Positions 13,538-20,594 of a stretch of DNA of 20,594 nt are shown here, in pieces (within the stretch, counting starts at the first letter, position 1; each line of letters opens with the position of its first letter). The DNA is from Candidatus Aminicenantota bacterium (GTDB lineage Bacteria > Acidobacteriota > Aminicenantia > S016-38): NCBI GenBank assembly GCA_027062035.1, contig JAMOUL010000380.1, positions 1 through 20,594 on the forward strand, given 5' to 3'. Below the pieces are notes generated by a model. That model saw only the letters and a program-made list of their open reading frames with translations, did not search any database and was not told the origin of the DNA. The translations under genes and the position numbers were made by a program.

Positions 13538-14680
13538 CTACATATTTATTTCGCCCTTTGCCCTCGTAATTCCAACCATGGGAGAGGGAGTATAAATGTG
13601 TTTAACGGCTGTAGGACCTCTCCTTATAAGATCATGAAGCTCTTCAGGATATGAGCTGGAAGACATTGCTGTTTCGAGTGTTATAAGCCTTTTGAAATAA
13701 AGGGCTGCAAGGGACTGGTTAAATGTATGCATTCCTGTTGCCTCCTGTCCGGTTTGCATTGCCGAATAAATCTGATGAATCTTATCCTCCCTTATGAGGT
13801 TTCTGATTGCTGGAGTGGGCACAAGGACTTCCGTAGCAAGTATTCTTCCCCTACCATCGGCCCGGGGAAGCAAAGCCTGGGTTACTATTCCCTCCAGAAT
13901 AATGGAGAGCTGCGTCCTAACCTGTGTTTGATGGTGAGGCGGAAAGATATCCACTATTCTGGTAATGGTCTGAGCCGCTGAATTGGTGTGAAGGGTGGCA
14001 AAGGTAAGGTGACCCGTTTCTGCAATTCTTAAAGCGGCTTCCACTGTTTCAAGGTCCCTCATCTCACCGATGAGGACCACATCCGGGTCCTCCCTCAAAA
14101 TAGACCTCAGGGCATTATGGAAGGATTTTGTGTCCGTGTGTACTTCCCTCTGGTTTATTAGTGCCCTCTTGTGGGCATGTAGATACTCTATCGGATCCTC
14201 AATGGTTACTATATGAACTGGCCTTTCCTTATTTATCTTATCTATCATGGTAGCAAGGGTGGTTGATTTACCCGAACCTGTGGGACCTGTTACGAGTACG
14301 AGCCCCCTCGGTTTTTCACAGAACTTTTTCACCACCGGTGGGACTCCAAGTTCTTCAAAGCTTCGAATTTCAAAGGGAATTCTTCTAAAAGCTCCTGCCA
14401 CTGCTCCTCTCTGCATAAAGACATTGGCTCTGAACCTGGCTACACCCTTTATTCCAAAGGAAAAGTCTATTTCCATATCCTCTTCAAATCTGTGTTTCTG
14501 GGTATCGGTGAGAATGGCATATATAAGTCTTTTTGTTTCTGCGGGGGAAAGGGGAGGATAATTCAGTTTAATAAGAGCACCATTTACCCTGATGGTAGGA
14601 GGGGCACCGGTTGTAATATGCAGGTCAGTACCATCCTGGTCTATCATGATCTTCAAAAGTTCCACAAGGGTTAACGCCAT
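13538..14680 (-). CDS. pilT: Type IV pilus retraction ATPase PilT
   Basis: 380-residue hexameric secretion ATPase that depolymerises pili and powers twitching. Visible are the N-terminal PAS-like domain, Walker A GPTGSGKS (132-139), the Asp box around TIEDPIEY (159-166), Walker B VVLIGEMRD (201-209), His box TGHLTFATLHTN (222-233) and the PilT-specific AIRNLIRE motif (291-298), which separates it from PilB/GspE and from PilU, where this motif is less conserved. No Cys-based zinc site, as expected. The start has AAGGAGGGG spanning the gap to pilB, only 11 bases away. Its presence argues for a retractable type IV pilus rather than a pure type II secretion system. Confidence 0.97.
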   Translation of the reverse strand: MALTLVELLKIMIDQDGTDLHITTGAPPTIRVNGALIKLNYPPLSPAETKRLIYAILTDTQKHRFEEDMEIDFSFGIKGVARFRANVFMQRGAVAGAFRRIPFEIRSFEELGVPPVVKKFCEKPRGLVLVTGPTGSGKSTTLATMIDKINKERPVHIVTIEDPIEYLHAHKRALINQREVHTDTKSFHNALRSILREDPDVVLIGEMRDLETVEAALRIAETGHLTFATLHTNSAAQTITRIVDIFPPHHQTQVRTQLSIILEGIVTQALLPRADGRGRILATEVLVPTPAIRNLIREDKIHQIYSAMQTGQEATGMHTFNQSLAALYFKRLITLETAMSSSSYPEELHDLIRRGPTAVKHIYTPSPMVGITRAKGEINM

Positions 14681-14691
14681 TTTTCCCCTCC

Positions 14692-16437
14692 TTAGTATTT
14701 AACAGTTTCTCTAACAACCTCTTCTACAGAGGTTATACCCTGTTTAATCTTCTCCAGGCCACTTCTCCTCAGGGTTATCATACCCTGCTCTATAGCCTTT
14801 CTCCTTATTTCAGCAGATGATGCACCGGAAAGAATCAGTTCCTGGACTTCATCAGTAACCTCCAGAACTTCAAAAAGACCGACCCTTCCCTTGTAGCCCG
14901 TGTTATTACAGACATTGCATCCCACAGGCTTAAAGACGTTTACGCTTTTAGCCTCTTCAGGATTAAATCCCAGTTCAATTAGAACCTGTGGTTGAAGATC
15001 TGCTGGAGACTTACATTTGTTACAAAGTCTTCTAACAAGCCTCTGGGCCACTATTGCGACCACTGAGGTAGCAACCAGGAATGGTTCTATCCCCATGTTT
15101 ATAAGCCTTGTTATAGCGCTGGCTGCGTCGTTAGTATGAAGGGTGGAAAGAACAAGGTGGCCCGTCAATGCAGCCTTGATGGCAATCTCAGCTGTTTCAA
15201 AATCCCTTATCTCACCAACAAGTATGATGTTGGGGTCCTGCCTCAAGAAGGATCTTAGAGCTGCTGCAAAGGTAAGCCCTATATCTTCACGGATATGGAC
15301 CTGGTTAATACCATAAAGGTTAAATTCAACCGGATCCTCAGCGGTCATAATGTTTACTTCCGGGGTATTTAAATTAGAAAGGGCAGAATAAAGGGTATTG
15401 GTCTTACCTGAGCCGGTAGGTCCTGTCACAAGAATCATTCCCCATGGTCTCTGGATTGCCTTCTTGAATTTCTCCAGACTTTCAGGCTCAAATCCCAGCT
15501 GGGTCAGGTCCAATCTCAGCTGTTCCCTGTCCAGAATTCTGATAACCACCTTCTCTCCGAATATCGTGGGTAGAATGGAAACCCTCATATCCACTTCCTT
15601 CCTTCCACCTCCCTCCTTTTTCACCTTCATCTTGATTCTTCCGTCCTGCGGCAACCTCTTCTCCGCTATATTCAGATGAGATAAAATCTTTATCCTTGAG
15701 ACGATTCCGTCTTTGAACCTGAGAGGTGGAGTCATAACAGGGTGAAGTATACCATCTATCCTGTATCTTACTCTGAGTTCTTTTTCATAGGGTTCTATAT
15801 GAATATCAGAGGCACCCCTCTTAATGGCATCCCTGAGTATTAAATTCACCAGCTTAACCACCGGAGCTTCCTCCGCTTCCCTGCTAAGGGTCCGCACATC
15901 TGCCTCTTCCTCTTCTTCCACCATTTCAAGGTCCTCATCATCCATATCATACAGGTCTTCGAAGTCCTCCCCTGTTATACTCTGGAGTTCTTCCTTTACT
16001 TCTATATCATGCTCCGAACCATATAATTTCTCGATGGCTTCAAGAATGGCAGTTTCTGAAGCAACTGCAGGCTGGATGTTAAGCCCTGTTATAAATCTAA
16101 GTTCTTCTATGGCATAGAGATTTGTGGGATCGGCCATGGCAACTGTAAGGGTCGCTCCTGCCCTATCAATGGGTACAACAAGATACTTCCTTGCAATTTC
16201 CGCAGGGATCCAGTCCCTGACCTTCGGAGAAAGTTCAAATTTTGAAAGGTTTATGTAGGGATAACCATACTGGCGGGAAAGCAAGGAAGTCACCTGTTCT
16301 TCAGTTGCAAAACCGAGCTTTATCAGTATAGACCCCAACCTTCCCCCGTGAGTCCGCTGATATTCCAGAGCCTCTTCCAGCTGTGAGGGAGTTATAACTC
16401 CCTCTTTTACTAAAAGCTCCCCTAATTTACTCGCCAT
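14692..16437 (-). CDS. pilB: Type IV pilus extension ATPase PilB (GspE family)
   Basis: 581-residue cytoplasmic ATPase that drives pilin polymerisation. It starts with an MshEN-type N-terminal domain (KLGELLVKEGVITPSQLEEAL; LGSILIKLGFATEEQV), followed by a strongly acidic linker (about 144-181), then the ATPase core: Walker A GPTGSGKT (339-346), Asp box TAEDPVEF (365-372), Walker B IILVGEIRD (404-412) and His box TGHLVLSTLHTN (425-436). Four cysteines (472, 475, 507, 510) form the zinc site typical of PilB/GspE. ATG 16437 has an AGGAG site. MshEN domains in this family can bind cyclic di-GMP, so that control is possible but not shown. PilB rather than GspE is favoured by the pilT and pilC neighbours. 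Confidence 0.95.
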   Translation of the reverse strand: MASKLGELLVKEGVITPSQLEEALEYQRTHGGRLGSILIKLGFATEEQVTSLLSRQYGYPYINLSKFELSPKVRDWIPAEIARKYLVVPIDRAGATLTVAMADPTNLYAIEELRFITGLNIQPAVASETAILEAIEKLYGSEHDIEVKEELQSITGEDFEDLYDMDDEDLEMVEEEEEADVRTLSREAEEAPVVKLVNLILRDAIKRGASDIHIEPYEKELRVRYRIDGILHPVMTPPLRFKDGIVSRIKILSHLNIAEKRLPQDGRIKMKVKKEGGGRKEVDMRVSILPTIFGEKVVIRILDREQLRLDLTQLGFEPESLEKFKKAIQRPWGMILVTGPTGSGKTNTLYSALSNLNTPEVNIMTAEDPVEFNLYGINQVHIREDIGLTFAAALRSFLRQDPNIILVGEIRDFETAEIAIKAALTGHLVLSTLHTNDAASAITRLINMGIEPFLVATSVVAIVAQRLVRRLCNKCKSPADLQPQVLIELGFNPEEAKSVNVFKPVGCNVCNNTGYKGRVGLFEVLEVTDEVQELILSGASSAEIRRKAIEQGMITLRRSGLEKIKQGITSVEEVVRETVKY

Positions 16438-16457
16438 TGTTTCTCCTCTCTGAAGAA

Positions 16458-16486
16458 ATTATATCAAAAGGCATCTGATAGAGCAA
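16458..16486 (-). promoter_or_regulatory. Candidate sigma-70 promoter for the pilB operon
   Basis: On the minus strand TTGCTC (16481-16486) is separated by 17 bases from a perfect TATAAT (16458-16463), which follows directly on the stop codon of the barrel gene. The predicted start is near 16451, 14 bases before the pilB ATG. The -35 is poor (3/6), so confidence is moderate. Confidence 0.5.
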
Positions 16487-17495
16487 TTGAGAAGAAAATT
16501 CCATGTCTACCCTCCTCATCTAAATTAATTCCCACCTTACCCCCTAAATGATGATACCTCAAATCGGCCACGATTGTATAGTATTTTTTATTTTCCCATT
16601 TACGAAACCCTGCTCCAACACCAATTAAATTCGAAAAGGTTTTAATGAATGAAAAATAATAATCCCCTTTATAGTTCCGTAAATCAGCACCAGCAGATAT
16701 TAAAAGCGTCTGAGTAAGAGAATAACTTACCCCACCCATCATATATTCAGGGGAAAAGTTTTTATCCTTACTTAGAGGAATATCTATGAAGGATACAGAC
16801 ACAAGCAGTTTTGGGGTAAGAAATGCAGAAATGCCCACATCAAATAATAGAGTCTTTCCTTCCTCCACAGGTTCCTCTCCCATGGAAAGAAGGGATATTT
16901 CGGATTTTCTGAAGTTATTTTCATCACCTATTGGGAGGTTTATTTCAAAATCCTTATAAAATACGTACTTGGTGGTGATCCCCATAAACATTCTTCCTCT
17001 TTTCAATACATATCCTTTATTGAAAAAGATCTCCCTCCTGTCCCGAATTAAATATTTTATGTTGTAATCAGCGGGATTTTCTTCGCTAAAGTTCTCGCCC
17101 TTTTCCCCATAGGCCACCATACTTCTGTAATAGATGTAGCCCATTGCTCCGCCCTTCCCGCTCAGGAAGAAATTACGGGTTTCCATAGCAAAGGAAGGAA
17201 TTCCGCTTTTAATCTTCTCCAGATCAGAATAGGTTATGCCATCGGGAGATCCAATGGATTTCAGGGTAGAAAAAACCGAACCACTATCCATTGAAATATT
17301 TCCCTGGGAATACTGAATCACTGGAGGATTAAAAAGGGAAAGGGCTGGATTATAGTAAACGCCGGTTTCCTGAGAAAATAAACTGATTGCAGTAGAAGGC
17401 AACAATCCGAAGGGATCAAGAACCGGCGGTCGGAAATCTCCTGCTTTTAAAGCTATTACAAGAATGAGTGAAGCTAAAAACCCTTTCTTTTTCAT
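16464..17495 (-). CDS. Probable outer-membrane beta-barrel protein, function unknown
   Basis: 343 residues from ATG 17495. A signal peptide is clear (MKKKG then a hydrophobic stretch ending near residue 18). The rest alternates short amphipathic strands with polar loops, and the chain ends in Phe (LSDAF), all typical of outer-membrane barrels recognised by BamA. The N-terminal pattern LPSTAISLFSQETGVYYNPAL resembles the start of PorV/FadL/TraF-like barrels, where a short helix and a Y-NPA motif follow the signal peptide. I cannot assign a transported substrate. ATG is preferred; an in-frame TTG one codon earlier is slightly better spaced from GGAGG. The start overlaps the rph stop (TGATG), and pilB follows 26 bases after the end, so it may be a pilus-linked outer-membrane protein or simply operon-adjacent. 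Confidence 0.7.
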   Translation of the reverse strand: MKKKGFLASLILVIALKAGDFRPPVLDPFGLLPSTAISLFSQETGVYYNPALSLFNPPVIQYSQGNISMDSGSVFSTLKSIGSPDGITYSDLEKIKSGIPSFAMETRNFFLSGKGGAMGYIYYRSMVAYGEKGENFSEENPADYNIKYLIRDRREIFFNKGYVLKRGRMFMGITTKYVFYKDFEINLPIGDENNFRKSEISLLSMGEEPVEEGKTLLFDVGISAFLTPKLLVSVSFIDIPLSKDKNFSPEYMMGGVSYSLTQTLLISAGADLRNYKGDYYFSFIKTFSNLIGVGAGFRKWENKKYYTIVADLRYHHLGGKVGINLDEEGRHGIFFSIALSDAF

Positions 17496-18208
17496 CAAAG
17501 TTCCAGAACCTCCTTTTCTATCTTTATAACTTCCAGAGCCTTTTCAATCCCGATATCCACCAGCTTAAAAAGGGTTTCCTTAGGAAAACTTCCCCCTTCC
17601 CCTGTGCCCTGAATTTCAACTATTTCTCCCTTTTCTGTAACAACAATATTTAAATCCAGGGTAGCAGAAGAATCCTCTTCATAGTCAAGGTCTACCAGTA
17701 TTTCTCCGTTTACTATCCCGAGACTTACTCCTCCCACAAGTTCCTTAAGGGGATTGTCAAATAATTGATTTTCAAAAACGAGTTTTTTAAAAGCCAGGTA
17801 TACCGCTATGGTCCCTCCCAGAATGCTGGCCATTCTTGTACCACCATCTGCCTGTATGACATCACAATCCACAGTTACAGTTTTCTCCCCCAGCATGTTC
17901 AGGTCAGTTACGGCCCTTAGTGCTCTTCCTATAAGCCTCTGAATTTCATGACTTCTTCCTGAAACCTTTGATTCTATCCCCTCCCTGAGTTTCCTTTTAT
18001 CAGTTGAACGGGGCAGCATGGCATATTCCGCCGTTATCCATCCCCTGCCTGTGCCCTTAAGAAAGGGAGGCACCCTATCCTCTATAGAAGCTGCTGTGAG
18101 AACTATATTATCACCCCATTTCACCAGAGCGGATCCTTCTGCATACTTCAGGTAATTGGGTATGATCTCTATCTCCCGAAGTTCATTCCAGGCTCTTTTT
18201 ACTCTCAT
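17495..18208 (-). CDS. rph: Ribonuclease PH
   Basis: 237-residue phosphorolytic exoribonuclease that trims tRNA 3' ends using phosphate. The family is certain: ITAEYAMLPRST (58-69), the phosphate-site segment GRSHEIQRLIGRALRA (84-99), DCDVIQADGGTR (about 113-124), and an acidic metal-site run DLDYEEDSSA near residue 175. The length is normal. ATG 18208 has an AAGGAGAG site that overlaps the lpxK stop region, and the stop overlaps the ATG of the barrel gene. It sits between LPS and pilus genes, a housekeeping gene in a mixed operon; no functional link is evident. Confidence 0.97.
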   Translation of the reverse strand: MRVKRAWNELREIEIIPNYLKYAEGSALVKWGDNIVLTAASIEDRVPPFLKGTGRGWITAEYAMLPRSTDKRKLREGIESKVSGRSHEIQRLIGRALRAVTDLNMLGEKTVTVDCDVIQADGGTRMASILGGTIAVYLAFKKLVFENQLFDNPLKELVGGVSLGIVNGEILVDLDYEEDSSATLDLNIVVTEKGEIVEIQGTGEGGSFPKETLFKLVDIGIEKALEVIKIEKEVLEL

Positions 18209-18224
18209 AAGTAAGTCTCTCCTT

Positions 18225-19139
18225 TTATTTTACTTCAAAAAAGCATTTTTTCAACTTTTCTTCCAGTTTTGTCAGAAAATTCGCATCCAATTCGGCTATC
18301 CATCTTAAAATTTTTATTCCTCCTTTAAATTGTGATAATCTTTTTAATTTTACAAAATCCTTCTCCGTTGTGACTATCACCCGCCCTTCCGCCATCCTGT
18401 ATATTTTTTTTAAATCTTCATCATTATAACTCCAGTGGTCTGGAAAGGAAATGCGTCCCTTTACCCTGGAACTTTCAAAAAGCCCAAAAAACCGTTCGGG
18501 GTGGGCTATACCACAAACCAGGAAAACTTCTCCATCGGGAATTTCGACAGGTTTGAGTTTGTAATGGAAAACCGGAATTTCCGATTCCAGTTCTTCACCT
18601 TCAGGGATGAGGATAAAATGGGCAAATTTCAATGAGGCAAGAGGCTCACGCAAATAGTATTCGGGAATAGAAGAAGAGTGAAGTACCACCTCTACTTTTT
18701 TTAATGAAAGATATTGAAAACCATCGTCGAGTATCAAAAGATCCGCTCCGTGCTCTGCTGCCAGTTCAGCGGAGATTTCCCTTTTTTTCCCGACAATGAT
18801 CCATGCATCCTTTAAATTCTCTCTCAAAACGCTGGCCTCATCCCCTGCCTCACAGGGATTCACGTCTTCGCCAGGAGGATATGCCTTTACATCCTTCAAC
18901 TTTCCTCCATAACCCCTTATAGCTATTGCAACCTTTTTCCCTTTTTTTAAAAAATGTTTTGCAATGGCTATGGTTACAGGTGTTTTACCCGTTCCGCCAA
19001 AAGCCAGATTTCCAATAGAAATAGCTGGAATGGGGGGAACAGTCCCCTTCACGAACCTGCGCCTGAAGAAGTTCAACCATCTATAAATGAATAGCAGGGG
19101 AGAAAAAAGTTTAAATTCTGGAGAGAATGAGTTCCGCAT
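18225..19139 (-). CDS. lpxK: Tetraacyldisaccharide 4'-kinase (lipid A pathway)
   Basis: 304 residues. LpxK phosphorylates the 4' position of the tetraacyl disaccharide to give lipid IVA at the inner face of the inner membrane. Features are an N-terminal amphipathic membrane-associating helix, the P-loop SIGNLAFGGTGKTP (41-54), RGYGG, GDEASVL (99-105) and ILDDGFQY (136-143), in which the usual DDGFQH has Tyr in place of His. The length is at the low end for the family. Its ATG lies 29 bases inside the 3' end of waaA, so translation is coupled, matching consecutive pathway steps (LpxK product is the WaaA acceptor). Its presence establishes an LPS-bearing outer membrane. Confidence 0.93.
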   Translation of the reverse strand: MRNSFSPEFKLFSPLLFIYRWLNFFRRRFVKGTVPPIPAISIGNLAFGGTGKTPVTIAIAKHFLKKGKKVAIAIRGYGGKLKDVKAYPPGEDVNPCEAGDEASVLRENLKDAWIIVGKKREISAELAAEHGADLLILDDGFQYLSLKKVEVVLHSSSIPEYYLREPLASLKFAHFILIPEGEELESEIPVFHYKLKPVEIPDGEVFLVCGIAHPERFFGLFESSRVKGRISFPDHWSYNDEDLKKIYRMAEGRVIVTTEKDFVKLKRLSQFKGGIKILRWIAELDANFLTKLEEKLKKCFFEVK

Positions 19140-20325
19140 TTCTCAGGGTGGCTCCTTTAAGTCTTTCAAGTACCTCCTTACCTCTTTGACCTGTTTCCTT
19201 CAGTTTCCCCTCACCTGCCCTCTTTATTATTTCGGCCAGCTCATCCTCTGTCTTAAATAGAAGCGCCGCATTTTCACGAACAAATTCCTCCGAAAGATCT
19301 TTAAAGTTTTCCATGTGAGGACCAAAGGCAATGGGAGAGGCGAAAAAGGCGGGTTCCAGCAAATTGTGTCCCCCATAGGATTTTATGCTTCCTCCGATAA
19401 TAGAAAGGATAGCTCCGGCATAAAGAGCCGCCAGCTCTCCCATTGTGTCCAGTATCAACACCTCCCACCCGTCAGACATACTGGTCCTTCTTGTGGCCTT
19501 AAAACCCATTTCTATTGCTGCATTCAACGATTCGTCTGCCCGTTCAGGATGTCTTGGAGCGAGGACAAGCTTTACATTGAGACCTGATTTTTTGAAGGCA
19601 GAAAGCACAAATCTGTCTTCATCTACATCCATTGTGCTGCCTGCAATCACATATGGTGCGGTGATTTCAAATCCCGCAGTCCCTCTGGAAATTTCAAAAT
19701 CAGCCTTCATATTTCCTGTAATTATTACCTTTGAAGGAGGAGCTCCTATTTTCAAAAACATGTCCCTGTAACTTTCACTCTGAACACAAATAAGCTCAAA
19801 CTGATTCATAATCTTTTCCATAAAATGTTTAAGTCTTCTGTACCAGATAAAGCTATCATGCGAAAGTCTTCCATTCACCAGAAACACAGGTATTCCTCTA
19901 TTTCTCGCATAAGTTATAAAATTAGGCCAGAGTTCTGTCTCAGCTATAATTACTCCATCCGGATCTATTTTCCTGAAATATTTTTTCAGGACTATCGGAA
20001 GGTCAAAGGGAAAGTGAAATACGTAAAACTCTTTAAATCTTTTTCGAGCAACTTCCATACCCGTAAACGTGGTGGTGGAAACCACTATCTCTATCCCCTT
20101 CCTTTTAAGTTCAACAGCAAGGGGATAAAGGGAAAGGATCTCCCCAACAGAAACTCCATGTATCCACAATCTCTTGCTTTTCTTCGGGGGAAAGTCAGGG
20201 GGAGATAATCTCTCCCTGATAACCATTTTTTTCCCCCGAATCTTACTCCTCAGATAATAATAACTTAGTCCCAGGGGAAAAATAAGGTAAGATATTATTC
20301 TAAAGAACACAGGGAATTTTAGCAT
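19111..20325 (-). CDS. waaA: 3-deoxy-D-manno-octulosonic acid (Kdo) transferase
   Basis: About 404 residues. WaaA adds Kdo from CMP-Kdo to lipid IVA on the cytoplasmic side of the inner membrane. Visible are an N-terminal hydrophobic anchor (about residues 9-25), the acceptor-domain motif LWIHGVSVGE with catalytic-type Glu62, ETELWPN, then in the donor domain VIAGST, LAPRHPER and SYGGHNLLEPA, which are WaaA signatures. I choose ATG 20325, which places the anchor at the very N-terminus as in the family; an in-frame TTG at 20364 would add 13 residues and has no better ribosome site. No clear Shine-Dalgarno is seen for either. The chosen ATG overlaps the start of the divergent waaF gene. Confidence 0.93.
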   Translation of the reverse strand: MLKFPVFFRIISYLIFPLGLSYYYLRSKIRGKKMVIRERLSPPDFPPKKSKRLWIHGVSVGEILSLYPLAVELKRKGIEIVVSTTTFTGMEVARKRFKEFYVFHFPFDLPIVLKKYFRKIDPDGVIIAETELWPNFITYARNRGIPVFLVNGRLSHDSFIWYRRLKHFMEKIMNQFELICVQSESYRDMFLKIGAPPSKVIITGNMKADFEISRGTAGFEITAPYVIAGSTMDVDEDRFVLSAFKKSGLNVKLVLAPRHPERADESLNAAIEMGFKATRRTSMSDGWEVLILDTMGELAALYAGAILSIIGGSIKSYGGHNLLEPAFFASPIAFGPHMENFKDLSEEFVRENAALLFKTEDELAEIIKRAGEGKLKETGQRGKEVLERLKGATLRNAELILSRI

Positions 20326-20594
20326 GGAAGAAAGAGGAAAGGAAATTCTTATTAGAATGCCCAACTGGATCGGGGATTGTATAATGTCTATTCCTTCTCT
20401 GAGAGCCCTTTCCAGAAAATACAGGTTAATTCTGGTAGGAAAACCCTGGCTGGCAGAGCTCTTCAGAGATCAGTCTTTTTTTTACAGGATAATTCCCTTC
20501 AAATCAATTTTTCAGAGGCTACCCGGGGTCGAAACAGGACTCCTTTTTACCAACTCCTTTTCTTCAGCTTTAAATTTTTTTATAAATGGAATAA
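20324..20594 (+). CDS. waaF: Lipopolysaccharide heptosyltransferase (GT9 family), N-terminal part (partial)
   Basis: The frame is open from ATG 20324 to the right edge (90 codons), with no stop seen. The start reads MEERGKEILIRMPNWIGDCI, and the ILIRMPNWIGD-IMSIPSLRAL pattern is the first beta-strand and loop of ADP-heptose:LPS heptosyltransferases, most like WaaF; LILVGKPWLAELF is the next strand and helix. An internal ATG at 20357 would remove the first strand (ILIR), so the earlier ATG is preferred, with AGGG nine bases upstream. The enzyme would extend the LPS inner core after Kdo addition by the divergent WaaA. WaaC or another GT9 member is possible, as the donor-binding half is outside the window. 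Confidence 0.8.
   Translation, partial: MEERGKEILIRMPNWIGDCIMSIPSLRALSRKYRLILVGKPWLAELFRDQSFFYRIIPFKSIFQRLPGVETGLLFTNSFSSALNFFINGI

Noticed and set aside
20326..20364. Longer waaA start at TTG 20364
   Set aside because: It has no ribosome site, adds residues before the membrane anchor not expected for the family, and overlaps waaF further.

Overview
The window comes from a diderm (Gram-negative) bacterium: it carries lipid A/LPS core genes (lpxK, waaA, start of waaF) and an outer-membrane barrel protein. The DNA is moderately AT-rich, genes are tightly packed with strong Shine-Dalgarno sites and frequent stop/start overlaps, and arginine is often AGA/AGG, as is common in thermophiles. The phylum cannot be named from this sequence alone. 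No mobile element, CRISPR, rRNA or tRNA was seen, and no gene-free stretch exceeds about 130 bases.

Plus strand, 1-5.5 kb: the 3' end of valS, a minimal birA-like biotin ligase coupled to it, a 65-residue single-membrane-segment protein overlapping a NERD-nuclease/TPR protein, a kbl/bioF-type PLP enzyme, and an NhaC-type Na+/H+ antiporter with an extra extracytoplasmic N-terminal domain. The antiporter gene overlaps the end of the opposite-strand cluster by 44 bases.

Minus strand, 20.3 to 5.5 kb (read right to left): waaA, lpxK, rph, an outer-membrane barrel gene, then a type IV pilus block in the order pilB-pilT-pilC-pilS-pilR, two tandem paralogous pseudopilin/pilin genes, and two tandem Wzy/WaaL-type O-antigen-ligase-family genes with TPR-like tails. 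At the far right, on the plus strand, is the start of a heptosyltransferase gene (waaF) that runs off the window; its probable start codon overlaps that of waaA.

The most interesting part is 8.5-12.3 kb. Each pilin gene has its own near-consensus sigma-54 (-24/-12) promoter. Each promoter has a matching 15-base dyad element (core ACAAA-N-TTTGT) 62-63 bases upstream of the -24 box, which is where a PilR/NtrC-type activator, encoded next door, would be expected to bind. The partner sensor PilS keeps its phospho-acceptor histidine but appears to have lost the ATP-binding half of its kinase domain. The two pilins are followed in the same direction by two membrane ligases of the family that includes O-linked pilin glycosyltransferases, suggesting a paired pilin/glycosylation module with unusual regulation.
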